DNA of 64,000 nt. Source: an uncultured Pseudodesulfovibrio sp. GTDB lineage: Bacteria > Desulfobacterota > Desulfovibrionia > Desulfovibrionales > Desulfovibrionaceae. The position numbers and the translations under genes were made by a program. Location: assembly GCF_963662885.1 (NCBI RefSeq), contig NZ_OY760062.1, forward strand, positions 248,001-312,000, written 5' to 3'. Below, one piece after another: positions 1-8,865 of the stretch. Each line of letters starts with the position of its first letter. Position 1 is the first letter of the stretch. The notes beneath the pieces are model-generated. The model made no database searches, was not told the origin of the DNA, and was given only the letters and a program-made list of their open reading frames with translations.

Positions 1-11
1 GGGGCGAGGTT

Positions 12-761
12 ATGGAGGAAAGAAAAGCATCAAAACGGTGTGGAGGGGTGTTCCCCTTTATCATCGGCTTCCTGGCTACCTGCGTCTTGGGGTGGGCTGT
101 TATCCCCGGTCTGTTCTTCGAAAAGGAGGAACAGCCTATTTGGTTCAGCCACGCCGTGCACGTGGACGGTCAGGGAATGGATTGCGAAAGCTGTCACTAT
201 TTCCGGGATGACGGCACTTATGCCGGTTTCCCGACCAACGAAGTCTGCGCCGAATGTCACGCGGTCGATCCCGAGGAGGCCCAGGCGGCCATCGCCGAGG
301 AAGGAATCGACCCGAATGACTACGACGCAATCATGAAGGCCGGAATCGGCGCCATCGAGGACAATCTTGCTTCCTCGGACGACGACAAGATGCAGGCCGA
401 ACGCGAGTACGTGGTCAAGTATCTGATCCAGGGCAAGGAAGTTCCTTGGCTGAATTATCAGTACCAGCCGGACAACGTCTACTTCTCGCATGCCTCGCAC
501 ATGAACCTCTCCATTGAGGAACTGGCGAGCATGAAGAAGGAGCTGTCCGACGTGGTCGATCCCTCGGTCTTCGAGGGCGAGGCCCCCGAGCAGAATTGTA
601 ACCTCTGCCACCCGAAGGATATCCAGGCGAACGATGTGCCGCCGGCCTTCGAGCGCAATATCCTGTCCGGGTACAGCAAGACCACCATGAAGATGTGGAA
701 GTGCGAACGGTGTCACGCCCTCAAGGGCCAGCCCAACGCCTGCTACACCTGTCACAAGTAA
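12..761 (+). CDS. qrcA: Qrc complex multiheme cytochrome c subunit QrcA
   Basis: Membrane-anchored periplasmic cytochrome c that takes electrons from periplasmic cytochrome c3 and passes them into the Qrc menaquinone reductase. The 249-residue protein has an uncleaved-looking N-terminal hydrophobic segment (about residues 12-35). Five CXXCH heme motifs are visible: CESCH, CAECH, CNLCH, CERCH and CYTCH, the last at the extreme C-terminus. The family is described as hexaheme, so one site is not an obvious CXXCH here. It is the first of four tightly spaced genes (13 nt to the next) in the order qrcA-B-C-D known from Desulfovibrio. The start ATG at 12 follows a GGGGCGAGG stretch; the promoter lies outside the window. 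Confidence 0.93.
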   Translation: MEERKASKRCGGVFPFIIGFLATCVLGWAVIPGLFFEKEEQPIWFSHAVHVDGQGMDCESCHYFRDDGTYAGFPTNEVCAECHAVDPEEAQAAIAEEGIDPNDYDAIMKAGIGAIEDNLASSDDDKMQAEREYVVKYLIQGKEVPWLNYQYQPDNVYFSHASHMNLSIEELASMKKELSDVVDPSVFEGEAPEQNCNLCHPKDIQANDVPPAFERNILSGYSKTTMKMWKCERCHALKGQPNACYTCHK

Positions 762-774
762 AGGGGTACTGAGA

Positions 775-2721
775 ATGAGCGTAGCACGCAGAACTTTTAT
801 TCAGTTGGGTGCGGGCGCCACCGTCGGTATTCTTTTTACTCCGACGGTCTGGAAAGCCCTTGATGATGTTTCCATCTGGACACAGAACTGGCCCTGGATT
901 CCCACGTTGAAATACGGGGCCATGGAAGCCAAACCCACTGTGTCCAAGATGTGTGAGTCCGGTTGTGCCGTAAAGGTCCGGACCGTTGCCGGTGAGGCCT
1001 TCGGGACCATGGGCAACGAAGACAACCCGATTTCGGGCGGCGGCATCTGTCCCCTGTGCGCCAACGGCGTTCAGGTCAAGAACAGCCCCAACCGGATCAA
1101 GGCCCCCATGCTGGACGGCCAGGAGATCACCTGGGAGAAAGCCCAGGAAGTCGTGGCCGAGAAGCTGGCAGCCGCCGGTTCCAAGGTGGCGGTCATCTCC
1201 GGCGATCAGACGGGTACCGCCAACGAGGTCTTCTCCGCGCTGCTGACCTCCAAGGGCAGCGACGCGTTTTACATGATGCCCTGCGACATGCAGGCGGCCG
1301 ACAAGGCCTGGACCGGCCTGATGGGCGGCTCCGGCCAGATCGGTTACGACCTGGAAGGGGCTGACCTGGTCCTGCTGGCCGGGGCGGACGCCCTGGAATC
1401 CTGGGGCCCGACAGTCGTCAACCTCAAGTCGTTTGCGGCCAACGAGTCCGGCAAGTTCATCTTCGCCGGTCCCATGCAGACCAAGACCGCTTCCGTGACC
1501 TCCAAGTGGGTTCCGGTTCCGGCCGAGGGCATGGCCGCATTCACCCTGGGCATCGCCTACTATGTCCTGCAGGCCGGGAAGACCGTTAACACGGCCGACT
1601 TCAGCCAGTTCAAGGCCATGGTCATGAGCGAGTACAGCCCGGCCAAGGTCGAGGCAGCCACCGGCGTCAAGGCCGATCAGTTGGCCGCCCTGGCCAAACA
1701 GCTGCTGACCGCCTCCAACCCGGTGGTGGTTCCCGCTGGCCCGGTCGCGGCCCACGGTGCGGCGTTCGCGCTGAACCTGCTGCTCGGCGGTGCCATGAAG
1801 GCTCTGCCCGAGTTCGCCAAGGCCATTCCGTCCGCCATGTCCCGCTCCGAGATGTTCAAGTCGGACATCCTGGAAGGCGTGGATACCGACCTGCTGTTCG
1901 TCTACGAGGCCAACCCCGCCTACGCCCTGCCCGAAAAGGTCAAGGCCGGCTTCACCGTGGCCTTCGACGTGGTCCAGACCGAAACCACGGCAACGGCCAA
2001 CCTGGTCCTGCCGAGCCTGCATCCCTATGAACGGTTCGACGATCTGGCCAGCCCCTACGGTTTGGCCGCCGCCACCTACTCCCTGGGTGCGCCGGTCTGC
2101 AAACCGTCCGTGGACGCGGCTTCCGCCGCCACCTTCATGCTCGGCCTGGCCGACCTCGGCTTCGAGTCCTTCGAAGAGGTCCTCGGTGCCAAGGCTGAAG
2201 CCATTGGCGCGGATATGGACGCCCTGCAGGGCGGCGAGGCTTACGTGGTAGAAGGCGAAACTCCGATGGCCGCTTCTCTTGCAGCCAACGTGCTTGGCAA
2301 GGCCGCGGTTCCCGTCAAGGGTACCGGTGCCGTGGGACTGGCTCCCTACACCATGCTCAACGTCGGTACCGCCAATCAGGCTACCACGCCCAACGCGCCG
2401 TGCACCATCAGCAACAACCAGCTGGTCGGCGACCACATGGTCGTGATGATGGGTTCGGCCACCGCCAAACAGCTTGGCGTGACCGTCGGGTCCAAGGTCA
2501 AGCTCTCCGGTGGGAAGGGCGAATGCGAAGCCCTGGTTCAGATCTTCGAAGGCGTCATGCCCGGCGTCGTGGCCGCTCCGCTGGGGCTGGGCCATACCGT
2601 GGGCGACGAGTTCTCGAAGGGCAAGGGCGATAATGTCTACAAGATTCTCACGGTGAGCTCGGAGGCTGCCGCCGGCGCCTCCACATGGGCCGGTTCCACT
2701 GTGAACGTCGCCAAAATCTAG
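775..2721 (+). CDS. qrcB: Qrc complex molybdopterin-oxidoreductase-like subunit QrcB
   Basis: Large periplasmic subunit of the Qrc menaquinone reductase, belonging to the molybdopterin oxidoreductase (DMSO reductase) superfamily. In characterised Qrc it is reported to lack molybdenum and to play a structural or electron-wiring role. The 648-residue protein starts with a twin-arginine-type signal (R5-R6 followed by TF and a hydrophobic stretch). A cysteine group near residues 59-95 (CESGC, then CPLC) is the remnant or working version of the N-terminal iron-sulfur site. Spacing to qrcA (13 nt) and qrcC (12 nt) supports one transcript. Assignment rests on fold-level motifs and the diagnostic gene order. 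Confidence 0.92.
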   Translation: MSVARRTFIQLGAGATVGILFTPTVWKALDDVSIWTQNWPWIPTLKYGAMEAKPTVSKMCESGCAVKVRTVAGEAFGTMGNEDNPISGGGICPLCANGVQVKNSPNRIKAPMLDGQEITWEKAQEVVAEKLAAAGSKVAVISGDQTGTANEVFSALLTSKGSDAFYMMPCDMQAADKAWTGLMGGSGQIGYDLEGADLVLLAGADALESWGPTVVNLKSFAANESGKFIFAGPMQTKTASVTSKWVPVPAEGMAAFTLGIAYYVLQAGKTVNTADFSQFKAMVMSEYSPAKVEAATGVKADQLAALAKQLLTASNPVVVPAGPVAAHGAAFALNLLLGGAMKALPEFAKAIPSAMSRSEMFKSDILEGVDTDLLFVYEANPAYALPEKVKAGFTVAFDVVQTETTATANLVLPSLHPYERFDDLASPYGLAAATYSLGAPVCKPSVDAASAATFMLGLADLGFESFEEVLGAKAEAIGADMDALQGGEAYVVEGETPMAASLAANVLGKAAVPVKGTGAVGLAPYTMLNVGTANQATTPNAPCTISNNQLVGDHMVVMMGSATAKQLGVTVGSKVKLSGGKGECEALVQIFEGVMPGVVAAPLGLGHTVGDEFSKGKGDNVYKILTVSSEAAAGASTWAGSTVNVAKI

Positions 2722-2733
2722 GGGGAACCGTCA

Positions 2734-3546
2734 ATGCAAACTAAAGAATTCAAAATCAGATGGGGCATGGTCATTGATATTGACAAATGCACCGGCTGCG
2801 GCGCCTGTATGGTCGGCTGCCAGGTGGAAAACAATATCGCTCCCATGACCAAAAGCGACCCCTATAACTACGTTCAGGCCCTGACCAAGCCGCGCGATGA
2901 CGCGTCGAACAAGCTCAGGACCCTGACCTGGATGAACGTCTACGAGTTGTCCAACGGCAAGGCCTTCCCGGAACACGAGACCGCCTACCTGCCGCGTCCC
3001 TGCATGCAGTGCGGCACTCCGGCTTGTGTGCCCGTGTGCCCGGTCGTTGCCACGGACAAGAACGAGGAGGGCGGCATCGTCTCCCAGATCTACCCCCGTT
3101 GCATCGGCTGTAGATACTGCATGGCTGCCTGCCCCTACCACGCCCGGTACTTCAACTGGTGGGATCCCCTCTGGCCGGAAGGCATGGACAAGGGCTTGAG
3201 CCCGTCCACCTCCGTGCGACCGCGCGGCGTGGTCGAGAAGTGCAGCTTCTGCCACTCTCGTTACCTGGCGGCCAAGGACAAGGCCCGCATGGACGGCGAG
3301 GATCCGATGAACCTGCCCGAAGGCGCGTACACCACCGCCTGCGCAGACATCTGCCCGACCAAGGCGATCACCTTCGGCGACCTGAACAACCCGGAGCACA
3401 AGGTGCATGAGCTCTCCAAGAGCCCGCACGCGTTCCGTCTGCTCGAGAAGCTGGGGCTGCATCCGCAGGTCTACTACATGTCCGAGCGCGAATGGGTCCG
3501 CAAGCAGGGTGACAACTACAACGCCGAAGCCGGCGGACACCACTAG
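2734..3546 (+). CDS. qrcC: Qrc complex four-cluster iron-sulfur subunit QrcC
   Basis: Electron-transfer subunit carrying four ferredoxin-like cluster sites in 270 residues. Cysteine groups in order are CTGCGACMVGC, CMQCGTPACVPVC, CIGCRYCMAAC and CSFCH, the last pairing with a downstream CADIC. This pattern is that of the NrfC/PsrB/ActB-type subunits of the complex-iron-sulfur and alternative complex III families. It would bridge the heme subunit QrcA and the quinone-facing QrcD. No signal peptide is visible, consistent with export together with the Tat-targeted QrcB. It lies 12 nt after qrcB and 11 nt before qrcD. Confidence 0.93.
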   Translation: MQTKEFKIRWGMVIDIDKCTGCGACMVGCQVENNIAPMTKSDPYNYVQALTKPRDDASNKLRTLTWMNVYELSNGKAFPEHETAYLPRPCMQCGTPACVPVCPVVATDKNEEGGIVSQIYPRCIGCRYCMAACPYHARYFNWWDPLWPEGMDKGLSPSTSVRPRGVVEKCSFCHSRYLAAKDKARMDGEDPMNLPEGAYTTACADICPTKAITFGDLNNPEHKVHELSKSPHAFRLLEKLGLHPQVYYMSEREWVRKQGDNYNAEAGGHH

Positions 3547-3557
3547 GAGGCTGAACA

Positions 3558-4784
3558 ATGGATAGCAAACTCTTTCCGGAAGGAGTGCAGCGTTGCTCCT
3601 TCGGCAAGTTCCTGATTTGGACAGCCGTCATTCTGGCCTTCTTCCTGTGGGGCCTCTACGCCGCCGTGCTCGTCCTGTATAATGGAATCGGCACCACCGG
3701 CCTGGACAACTACTTCGGGTTCGGTGCCTGGATCACCTTTGACCTGGCCGTGATCGCCTTGGGCGCCGGTGCGTTCTTCACCGGTCTGCTCAAGTACATC
3801 CTCAAGATCAAACAGCTTGAGAAGATCATCAACCTGACTGTTGTCGTGGGCTTCATCTGTTACTCCGGCGCCATGCTGGTCCTGACGCTCGACATCGGGC
3901 AGCCCGGCCGCGCGTGGTTCGGTTACTGGCATCCGAACGTCCACTCCATGCTGACCGAAGTTATCTTCTGCATCACCTGCTACTGCACCGTCCTGATCAT
4001 CGAGTTCGTCCCGCTGGTCCTGGAGCAGAAGCAGCTGAACAAGATTCCCTTCATCCACGCCCTAGCCCACAACATGCACGTGAACATGGCTTTGTTCGCC
4101 GGTATCGGCGCATTCCTGTCCACCTTCCACCAGGGGTCCCTGGGTGGCATGTACGGCGTCCTGATCGGTCGTCCCTTCGCCTTCCGCGAGGGCTTCTTCA
4201 TCTGGCCGTGGACCTTCTTCCTGTTCGTTCTCTCCGCCGTGGGTTCCGGTCCGGTTTTCACCGTCCTGGTTGCCACCTTCATGGAGAAGCTGACCGGCAA
4301 GAAACTGGTGGATTACAAGACCAAGGCCCTCATGGGCAAGATTGCCGGCACCATGCTGACCGTCTACATGTTCTTCAAGATTCTGGACACCTGGGGTTGG
4401 GCCACCGGCTACCTGCCCTCTGTCGGCCTGACCTTTGATGAGATGTTCTACGGTTTCATTTACGGCAAGTGGTTGCTCTACACGGAGATCGTCATCTGCG
4501 GTGTGATCCCGGCCATCATGCTGATCACCCCGTCCATTCGCAATCGTCCGGCCCTGCTGTACACCGCAGCCATTCTCGACTGCATCGGCGTGTCCCTGAA
4601 CCGGTACATCTTCACCGTTCAGACCATCGCCTTCCCGAGCATGCCGTTCGACAGCTGGCAGGTTTACTACCCCAACTGGGTTGAGTACGCCTCCTCGATC
4701 ATGATCGTGGCTTACGGCTTCCTGGTTCTGACCCTGGTGTACCGGTACCTGCCGCTGTTCCCGCAGGAACGCGAACTGAACTAG
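3558..4784 (+). CDS. qrcD: Qrc complex NrfD-type membrane subunit QrcD
   Basis: Integral membrane subunit of the NrfD/PsrC family, 408 residues with about ten hydrophobic segments; in Qrc this subunit holds the menaquinone-binding site. A GGAGG ribosome site (3546-3550) lies just before the ATG. With QrcA-C it would move electrons from periplasmic hydrogenases or formate dehydrogenases, via cytochrome c3, to menaquinone during sulfate respiration. It is the last gene of the operon: a perfect 10-bp stem terminator follows the stop within 25 nt. Confidence 0.93.
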   Translation: MDSKLFPEGVQRCSFGKFLIWTAVILAFFLWGLYAAVLVLYNGIGTTGLDNYFGFGAWITFDLAVIALGAGAFFTGLLKYILKIKQLEKIINLTVVVGFICYSGAMLVLTLDIGQPGRAWFGYWHPNVHSMLTEVIFCITCYCTVLIIEFVPLVLEQKQLNKIPFIHALAHNMHVNMALFAGIGAFLSTFHQGSLGGMYGVLIGRPFAFREGFFIWPWTFFLFVLSAVGSGPVFTVLVATFMEKLTGKKLVDYKTKALMGKIAGTMLTVYMFFKILDTWGWATGYLPSVGLTFDEMFYGFIYGKWLLYTEIVICGVIPAIMLITPSIRNRPALLYTAAILDCIGVSLNRYIFTVQTIAFPSMPFDSWQVYYPNWVEYASSIMIVAYGFLVLTLVYRYLPLFPQERELN

Positions 4785-4807
4785 TTCGCACCAGCCTTTA
4801 AAAAATC

Positions 4808-4837
4808 AAGACCGCTCTTCGGAGCGGTCTTTTTTTA
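4808..4837 (+). terminator. Rho-independent terminator after qrcABCD
   Basis: A perfect 10-bp stem (4808-4817 pairing with 4822-4831) closes a TTCG tetraloop and runs into seven T residues. It ends the qrc operon. Confidence 0.93.
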
Positions 4838-5031
4838 TGCGTTGAACGGGATTTCCTTTTGTTGTCTTTGCCCCGGACTTCCAGGGCGCAAGCTGTATCG
4901 GACACCCGTCTTGGTTCAACCGCATTCCATGTTTGCTAGATGATTGAAAAGAGCGTATCCGTTATGCGATGGGCTGTTCGTACGTCTGCTTATGAATATG
5001 CGGAATAAGCGATTACCAGAGGAGGCGAGGC

Positions 5032-6123
5032 ATGATGGCGAGAGTCAGGGGGCTTTCCGCAGTGGCGGTATTGCTTTTTTCGGTCTTGCTTCTCGCTGCC
5101 TGCACCGATTCCGGGAATGATCAGCAATCTTCCTCCGGAACAGGGGCAGGGCAGGAGGCCGAGCTGCAACAGCCCAAGGTCGTGCTTGCTTCAACCCAAG
5201 CTGTGCCTCTTGTGTATACGACAGGCAAGCCCACGTTCGTCACCATCGGCACCGGCGGTATCTCCGGCGTGTACTATCCCACGGGCGGAGCCATCGCCAA
5301 CATGGTCAATCTCAAGCGGGACAAATACAATATCCGGGCCACGGTCGAGGCAACGGGCGGGTCTGTCTTCAATATCAACGGAGTCCTCGCCGGGGATCTT
5401 CAATTCGGCCTTGCACAGGCCGACCGCCAGTTTCAGGCTGTGCACGGCTTGGCCGAGTGGCAGTCGCGCGGACCGCAGAAGAAGCTGTGCTCCGTATTTT
5501 CTTTGCATCCGGAGACGGTAACTCTGGTGGCCACAGACGATTCGGGCATCCGCGACATCAACGACCTGAAGGGTAAACGGGTCAATATCGGCAACCCCGG
5601 CTCAGGACAGCACCAAAACTCTTTGGATGCCTTGAACGCTGCAGGGATTGACCTCGCTGAAATGGAAGTCGTCGAGGTCAAGGCCGTGAAGGCTATCAGG
5701 ATGCTTGAAGCCGGTGAATTGGACGCTTTTTTTTATACGGTTGGGCATCCTTCGGCAGCTATCCTCAAGGTTACCAGAGGAGAACGAAAAGTGCGTTTCG
5801 TGCCGATCGTCGGTGTTGACACCTTGTTCGTGCTGCACCCCTATTATGTCCCGTCGCGGATCAACATGAAATACTATCCCGGAGCTGCCAACAAAGGCGA
5901 AGACGTGGAAAGCTTCGGGGTCAAGGCTACCCTGGTGACCTCGACGGATGTCCCGGCACCTGTCGTCTATGCCATAACAAGAGAGGTCCTTGAAAATTTC
6001 GAGACCTTCAAGGCGCAGCAGCCTGCATTTTCGGGATTGACGAAAAAGTCCATGCTGCAGGGATTATCCGCGCCCATCCATCCCGGTGCGGAGAAATACT
6101 ACCACGAAGCAGGGCTGCAATAA
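5032..6123 (+). CDS. TAXI-family TRAP-type solute-binding lipoprotein
   Basis: Periplasmic substrate-capture protein of the TAXI subgroup of TRAP transporters. The 363-residue product begins with a lipoprotein signal ending in LLAAC (Cys24), so it should be tethered to a membrane. Family hallmarks are TIGTGGISGVYYPTGGAIAN near residue 70 and GNPGSGQHQNSLDAL further on. The ATG at 5032 is preceded by AGGAGGCGAGGC; an ATG one codon later is possible. TAXI proteins usually sit beside a fused DctQM-like permease, but none is within 10 kb on either side in this window, so it is an orphan here. Substrate cannot be told; glutamate, organic acids and sulfonates are known for relatives. Confidence 0.85.
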   Translation: MMARVRGLSAVAVLLFSVLLLAACTDSGNDQQSSSGTGAGQEAELQQPKVVLASTQAVPLVYTTGKPTFVTIGTGGISGVYYPTGGAIANMVNLKRDKYNIRATVEATGGSVFNINGVLAGDLQFGLAQADRQFQAVHGLAEWQSRGPQKKLCSVFSLHPETVTLVATDDSGIRDINDLKGKRVNIGNPGSGQHQNSLDALNAAGIDLAEMEVVEVKAVKAIRMLEAGELDAFFYTVGHPSAAILKVTRGERKVRFVPIVGVDTLFVLHPYYVPSRINMKYYPGAANKGEDVESFGVKATLVTSTDVPAPVVYAITREVLENFETFKAQQPAFSGLTKKSMLQGLSAPIHPGAEKYYHEAGLQ

Positions 6124-6303
6124 CCGGGCAGGCCGGTGGCATAAAACCGTATTTGATCTATCCGGTTGGAATTTGTGGCGGATCATTCGGAGCGTTTCGA
6201 CATGGGGAAAACAGGGTGGTCCGCGTAGGGATTATGCCCGGAAAAACGACATGAAACCGTTGCGGGACGGGAGTTGACAATGTTGTATTTTTCCCCGGAT
6301 GCC

Positions 6304-6332
6304 TTGACTTTATTTCAATTTCGGACAATATT
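6304..6332 (+). promoter_or_regulatory. candidate sigma-70 promoter for the amino acid ABC operon
   Basis: TTGACT (6304-6309) and AATATT (6327-6332) are separated by 17 bp within the 310-nt gap 6124-6433 before the ATPase gene. The -35 box matches the consensus in 5 of 6 positions and the -10 box in 4 of 6. A separate TTGACA at 6274 lacks a good -10. I see nothing else in this gap. Confidence 0.4.
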
Positions 6333-6433
6333 TTTTGTCTGTGACTGGGGCTCTGTCGGTCCGTCTGGGTACGTGGCGGATTGGAGGGGCTTTTTATCTT
6401 TATTTTCACATTCAGGTTCGGAGACAACTGCAA

Positions 6434-7162
6434 ATGGCAATGATTGAAGTGCAGAAACTGCACAAGTGGTATGGCGATTTTCACGTTCTGCAGGGGATCA
6501 CCGAATCCGTGAACAAGGGCGAGGTGCTGGTCATCTGCGGCCCGTCCGGGTCCGGCAAATCCACCTTCATTCGCTGTATCAACCGGCTCGAGGAATACCA
6601 GAAGGGACAGATCCTGTTCGACGGCAAGGACATCCTTGACAAGGACGTCAATATCAACGATCTGCGGGCCGAAATCGGTATAGTATTCCAGCAGTTCAAT
6701 CTTTACCCCCACCTTTCGGTACTGCGCAACGTCACCCTGGCTCCCACCAAGGTCAAGAACATGCCCAAGGACCAGGCCGAGGAGATCGCCCTGCATCTGC
6801 TCGAGCGGGTGGGCATCCACGACCAGGCACACAAATATCCGGCCGAACTTTCCGGCGGTCAGCAGCAGCGTGTAGCCATCGCCCGTTCCCTGGCCATGAA
6901 GCCCAAGGTCATGCTTTTTGACGAGCCCACCTCGGCGCTCGACCCTGAGATGATCAACGAGGTGCTTAACGTTATGAAAGACCTGGCGCGCGAGGGCATG
7001 ACCATGCTCTGCGTGACCCACGAGATGGGCTTTGCCCGCGAAGTGGCCGACCGCGTCCTGTTCATGGACGGCGGGGTGGTCGTAGAGCAGGCCGCTCCCG
7101 ACGAATTCTTCAGCAATCCCCAACACGAGCGCGCAAAGAACTTCCTGAAGGAAATTCTTTAA
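6434..7162 (+). CDS. polar amino acid ABC transporter ATP-binding protein
   Basis: Cytoplasmic ATPase of a polar amino acid importer (GlnQ/HisP family), about 242 residues. Walker A is GPSGSGKST, the signature is LSGGQQQR and Walker B is VMLFDEPTSALD, followed by the switch histidine in CVTHEMGF. I place the start at the ATG at 6434 (MAMIEVQKLHKWYGDF), behind a GGAG, because upstream in-frame codons encode sequence unlike the family. It opens an operon continuing with binding protein and two permeases. A paralogous ATPase lies at 50693-51421. Confidence 0.93.
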   Translation: MAMIEVQKLHKWYGDFHVLQGITESVNKGEVLVICGPSGSGKSTFIRCINRLEEYQKGQILFDGKDILDKDVNINDLRAEIGIVFQQFNLYPHLSVLRNVTLAPTKVKNMPKDQAEEIALHLLERVGIHDQAHKYPAELSGGQQQRVAIARSLAMKPKVMLFDEPTSALDPEMINEVLNVMKDLAREGMTMLCVTHEMGFAREVADRVLFMDGGVVVEQAAPDEFFSNPQHERAKNFLKEIL

Positions 7163-7200
7163 TTGGCATAAAACTGGAATCTCTAGAGAGAGGAGGATTC

Positions 7201-8007
7201 ATGAAACGTTTGGTATTGATTCTGGCACTGGTCCTGTCCTTCGCCTTTGCGGCCAACGCTGCATTCGCTGGCAAAATCGAGGACATCAAGGCCAAGGGCG
7301 TGCTGGTTTGCGGCGTCAAGGACTCCGTTAACCTGTTCGGTTTCGTCGACCCCAACACCAAGGAACTGGTGGGCTTCGACGTGGACATCTGCAAGTACAT
7401 CGCTGACAAGCTCGGCGTGAAGACCGAGTTCAAGGTCGTCACCTCCAAGAACCGCATCCCGATGCTGGCTCAGGGCTCCGTGGACATGCTGGCCGCCACC
7501 ATGACCCACAAGTTCTCCCGTGACGAGCAGATCGACTTCTCGATCACCTATTTCATGGACGGCCAGAAGCTGCTGGTCGAAAAGGGCTCCGGCATCAACT
7601 CCACCGACGATCTGGCCAACAAGAAGGTCGGTACCGTCAAGGGCTCCACTTCCGAAAAGAACATCAAGGCCGCCCAGCCCAAGGCCCAGGTCATCTCCTA
7701 TGACGAGTACCCGCAGGCCTTCATGGCTCTGAAGCAGGGCAAGGTCAAGGCTGTGACCACCGACTCCGGCATCCTGGCCGGTCTCAAGGCCGGTGACGAC
7801 AATCCCGACAAGTGGGAAATCGTCGGCGCCTTCTTCTCCTCCGAGCCCTACGGTCTCGGCGTTCCGCAGAACGATTCCGCTTTCCGCGACTTCGTCAACA
7901 AGTCCCTCAACGAGATGTGGCTCGATGGTTCCTACCAGAAGCTCTTCAAGAAGTGGATGGGTTACGACCTGCCCGCCGGCTGGGAGATGGAACTCTGGCC
8001 CATGTAA
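7201..8007 (+). CDS. polar amino acid ABC transporter substrate-binding protein
   Basis: Periplasmic binding protein of the SBP_bac_3 family, 268 residues with a cleavable Sec signal (residues 1 to about 22, ending AFA). Family features are the GFDVDICKYIADKLG motif in lobe 1 and the MTHKFSRDEQIDFSITYF stretch that also occurs almost unchanged in the second binding protein of this window. Glutamate, aspartate, glutamine or cystine are plausible ligands; the sequence alone does not decide. AGGAGG sits just before the ATG. A strong hairpin follows the gene before the permeases, which would let binding protein mRNA accumulate above permease mRNA. Confidence 0.92.
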   Translation: MKRLVLILALVLSFAFAANAAFAGKIEDIKAKGVLVCGVKDSVNLFGFVDPNTKELVGFDVDICKYIADKLGVKTEFKVVTSKNRIPMLAQGSVDMLAATMTHKFSRDEQIDFSITYFMDGQKLLVEKGSGINSTDDLANKKVGTVKGSTSEKNIKAAQPKAQVISYDEYPQAFMALKQGKVKAVTTDSGILAGLKAGDDNPDKWEIVGAFFSSEPYGLGVPQNDSAFRDFVNKSLNEMWLDGSYQKLFKKWMGYDLPAGWEMELWPM

Positions 8008-8026
8008 GGCTTATTTAGGTTGATAC

Positions 8027-8057
8027 ACCGGGAGCGCCAAGGGCGCTCCCGGTTTTT
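8027..8057 (+). terminator. intra-operon hairpin (attenuator) between binding protein and permease
   Basis: A perfect 12-bp GC-rich stem (8027-8038 with 8042-8053) with an AAG loop ends in five T residues. It sits between binding protein and first permease, so it probably acts as a partial terminator or 3' stabiliser. It also overlaps the TTG at 8020 region, arguing against that codon as the permease start. Confidence 0.8.
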
Positions 8058-8085
8058 GCAGCAACTACAACCGACGGATTTCATT

Positions 8086-8853
8086 TTGGAATATACTTTT
8101 CATTGGGCCAGGATGTTCTCGGGCGAACCCGCCCAGTGGATGTGGGAAGGGTTCTGTACCACCATGCAGATCTCGATTATTTCTCTGGTCTGCGCCATGA
8201 TTTTGGGTATCATCATTTGCGTCATGCGCATGACGCCGTTTAAGCCCTTCCAGTGGTTCAGCCTCGCCTTCACCGAATTTTTCCGCAACACGCCGCTGCT
8301 CATTCAGATATTCTTCTGGTACAACGGAGCGCACGTGATCATCCCCGACGTCATCAACTCGTGGATGAACGATCTGTACTACTGGTTCCCCGGGGAATTT
8401 ACGCTGCTCGGACACCACTTCGTGGGTGAGTGGATGCTGCTCAACGTGGAACTGATCATGGGCATCATTGCCCTGACCGTGTACACCTCGGCCTTCATTG
8501 CCGAGGAAATCCGCGCGGGCATCTTTTCCATTCCCAAGAATCAGCTCGAAGCGTCCCGCGCCGTGGGCCTGTCCTTCCTGCAGGGCTACCGTTACGTCAT
8601 CCTGCCTCAGGCCTTGCGTATCGTGATTCCGCCCCTCATTTCCCAGGCTCTCAACCTGATCAAGAACTCGTCCCTGGTCATGGTCCTTGGCGTCACCGAC
8701 CTGATGTACCAGGCCACCCAGATCGAGTCCTACCACGCCATGCCGTTCGAGGCATTCACCGTTGCCCTGTTGATCTACCTGGCGATCTCTCTGGTCGTCT
8801 CGTTCTGCATCACCATGTACAACAAGCACTTCATGATTCAGGTCATGTACTAG
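8086..8853 (+). CDS. polar amino acid ABC transporter permease (first)
   Basis: Inner membrane permease of the HisM/GltJ family, about 255 residues, with an EAA-loop region reading EIRAGIFSIPKNQLEASRAV and several transmembrane segments. The frame is open from a TTG at 8020, but residues 1-22 from there would be encoded by the attenuator hairpin and look random. Better starts are TTG at 8086 (LEYTFHWARMF) or ATG at 8113; neither has a strong ribosome site, so the start is uncertain. The second permease follows 12 nt after the stop. Confidence 0.88.
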   Translation: MEYTFHWARMFSGEPAQWMWEGFCTTMQISIISLVCAMILGIIICVMRMTPFKPFQWFSLAFTEFFRNTPLLIQIFFWYNGAHVIIPDVINSWMNDLYYWFPGEFTLLGHHFVGEWMLLNVELIMGIIALTVYTSAFIAEEIRAGIFSIPKNQLEASRAVGLSFLQGYRYVILPQALRIVIPPLISQALNLIKNSSLVMVLGVTDLMYQATQIESYHAMPFEAFTVALLIYLAISLVVSFCITMYNKHFMIQVMY

Positions 8854-8865
8854 GGAGGGCTTGTC

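Noticed and set aside
721..2595. 624-codon minus-strand open frame opposite qrcB
   Set aside because: Shadow of the Qrc subunit; no ribosome site and no recognisable fold.
8020..8085. N-terminal extension of the first permease from the TTG at 8020
   Set aside because: These codons form the attenuator hairpin and have no similarity to permease N-termini.
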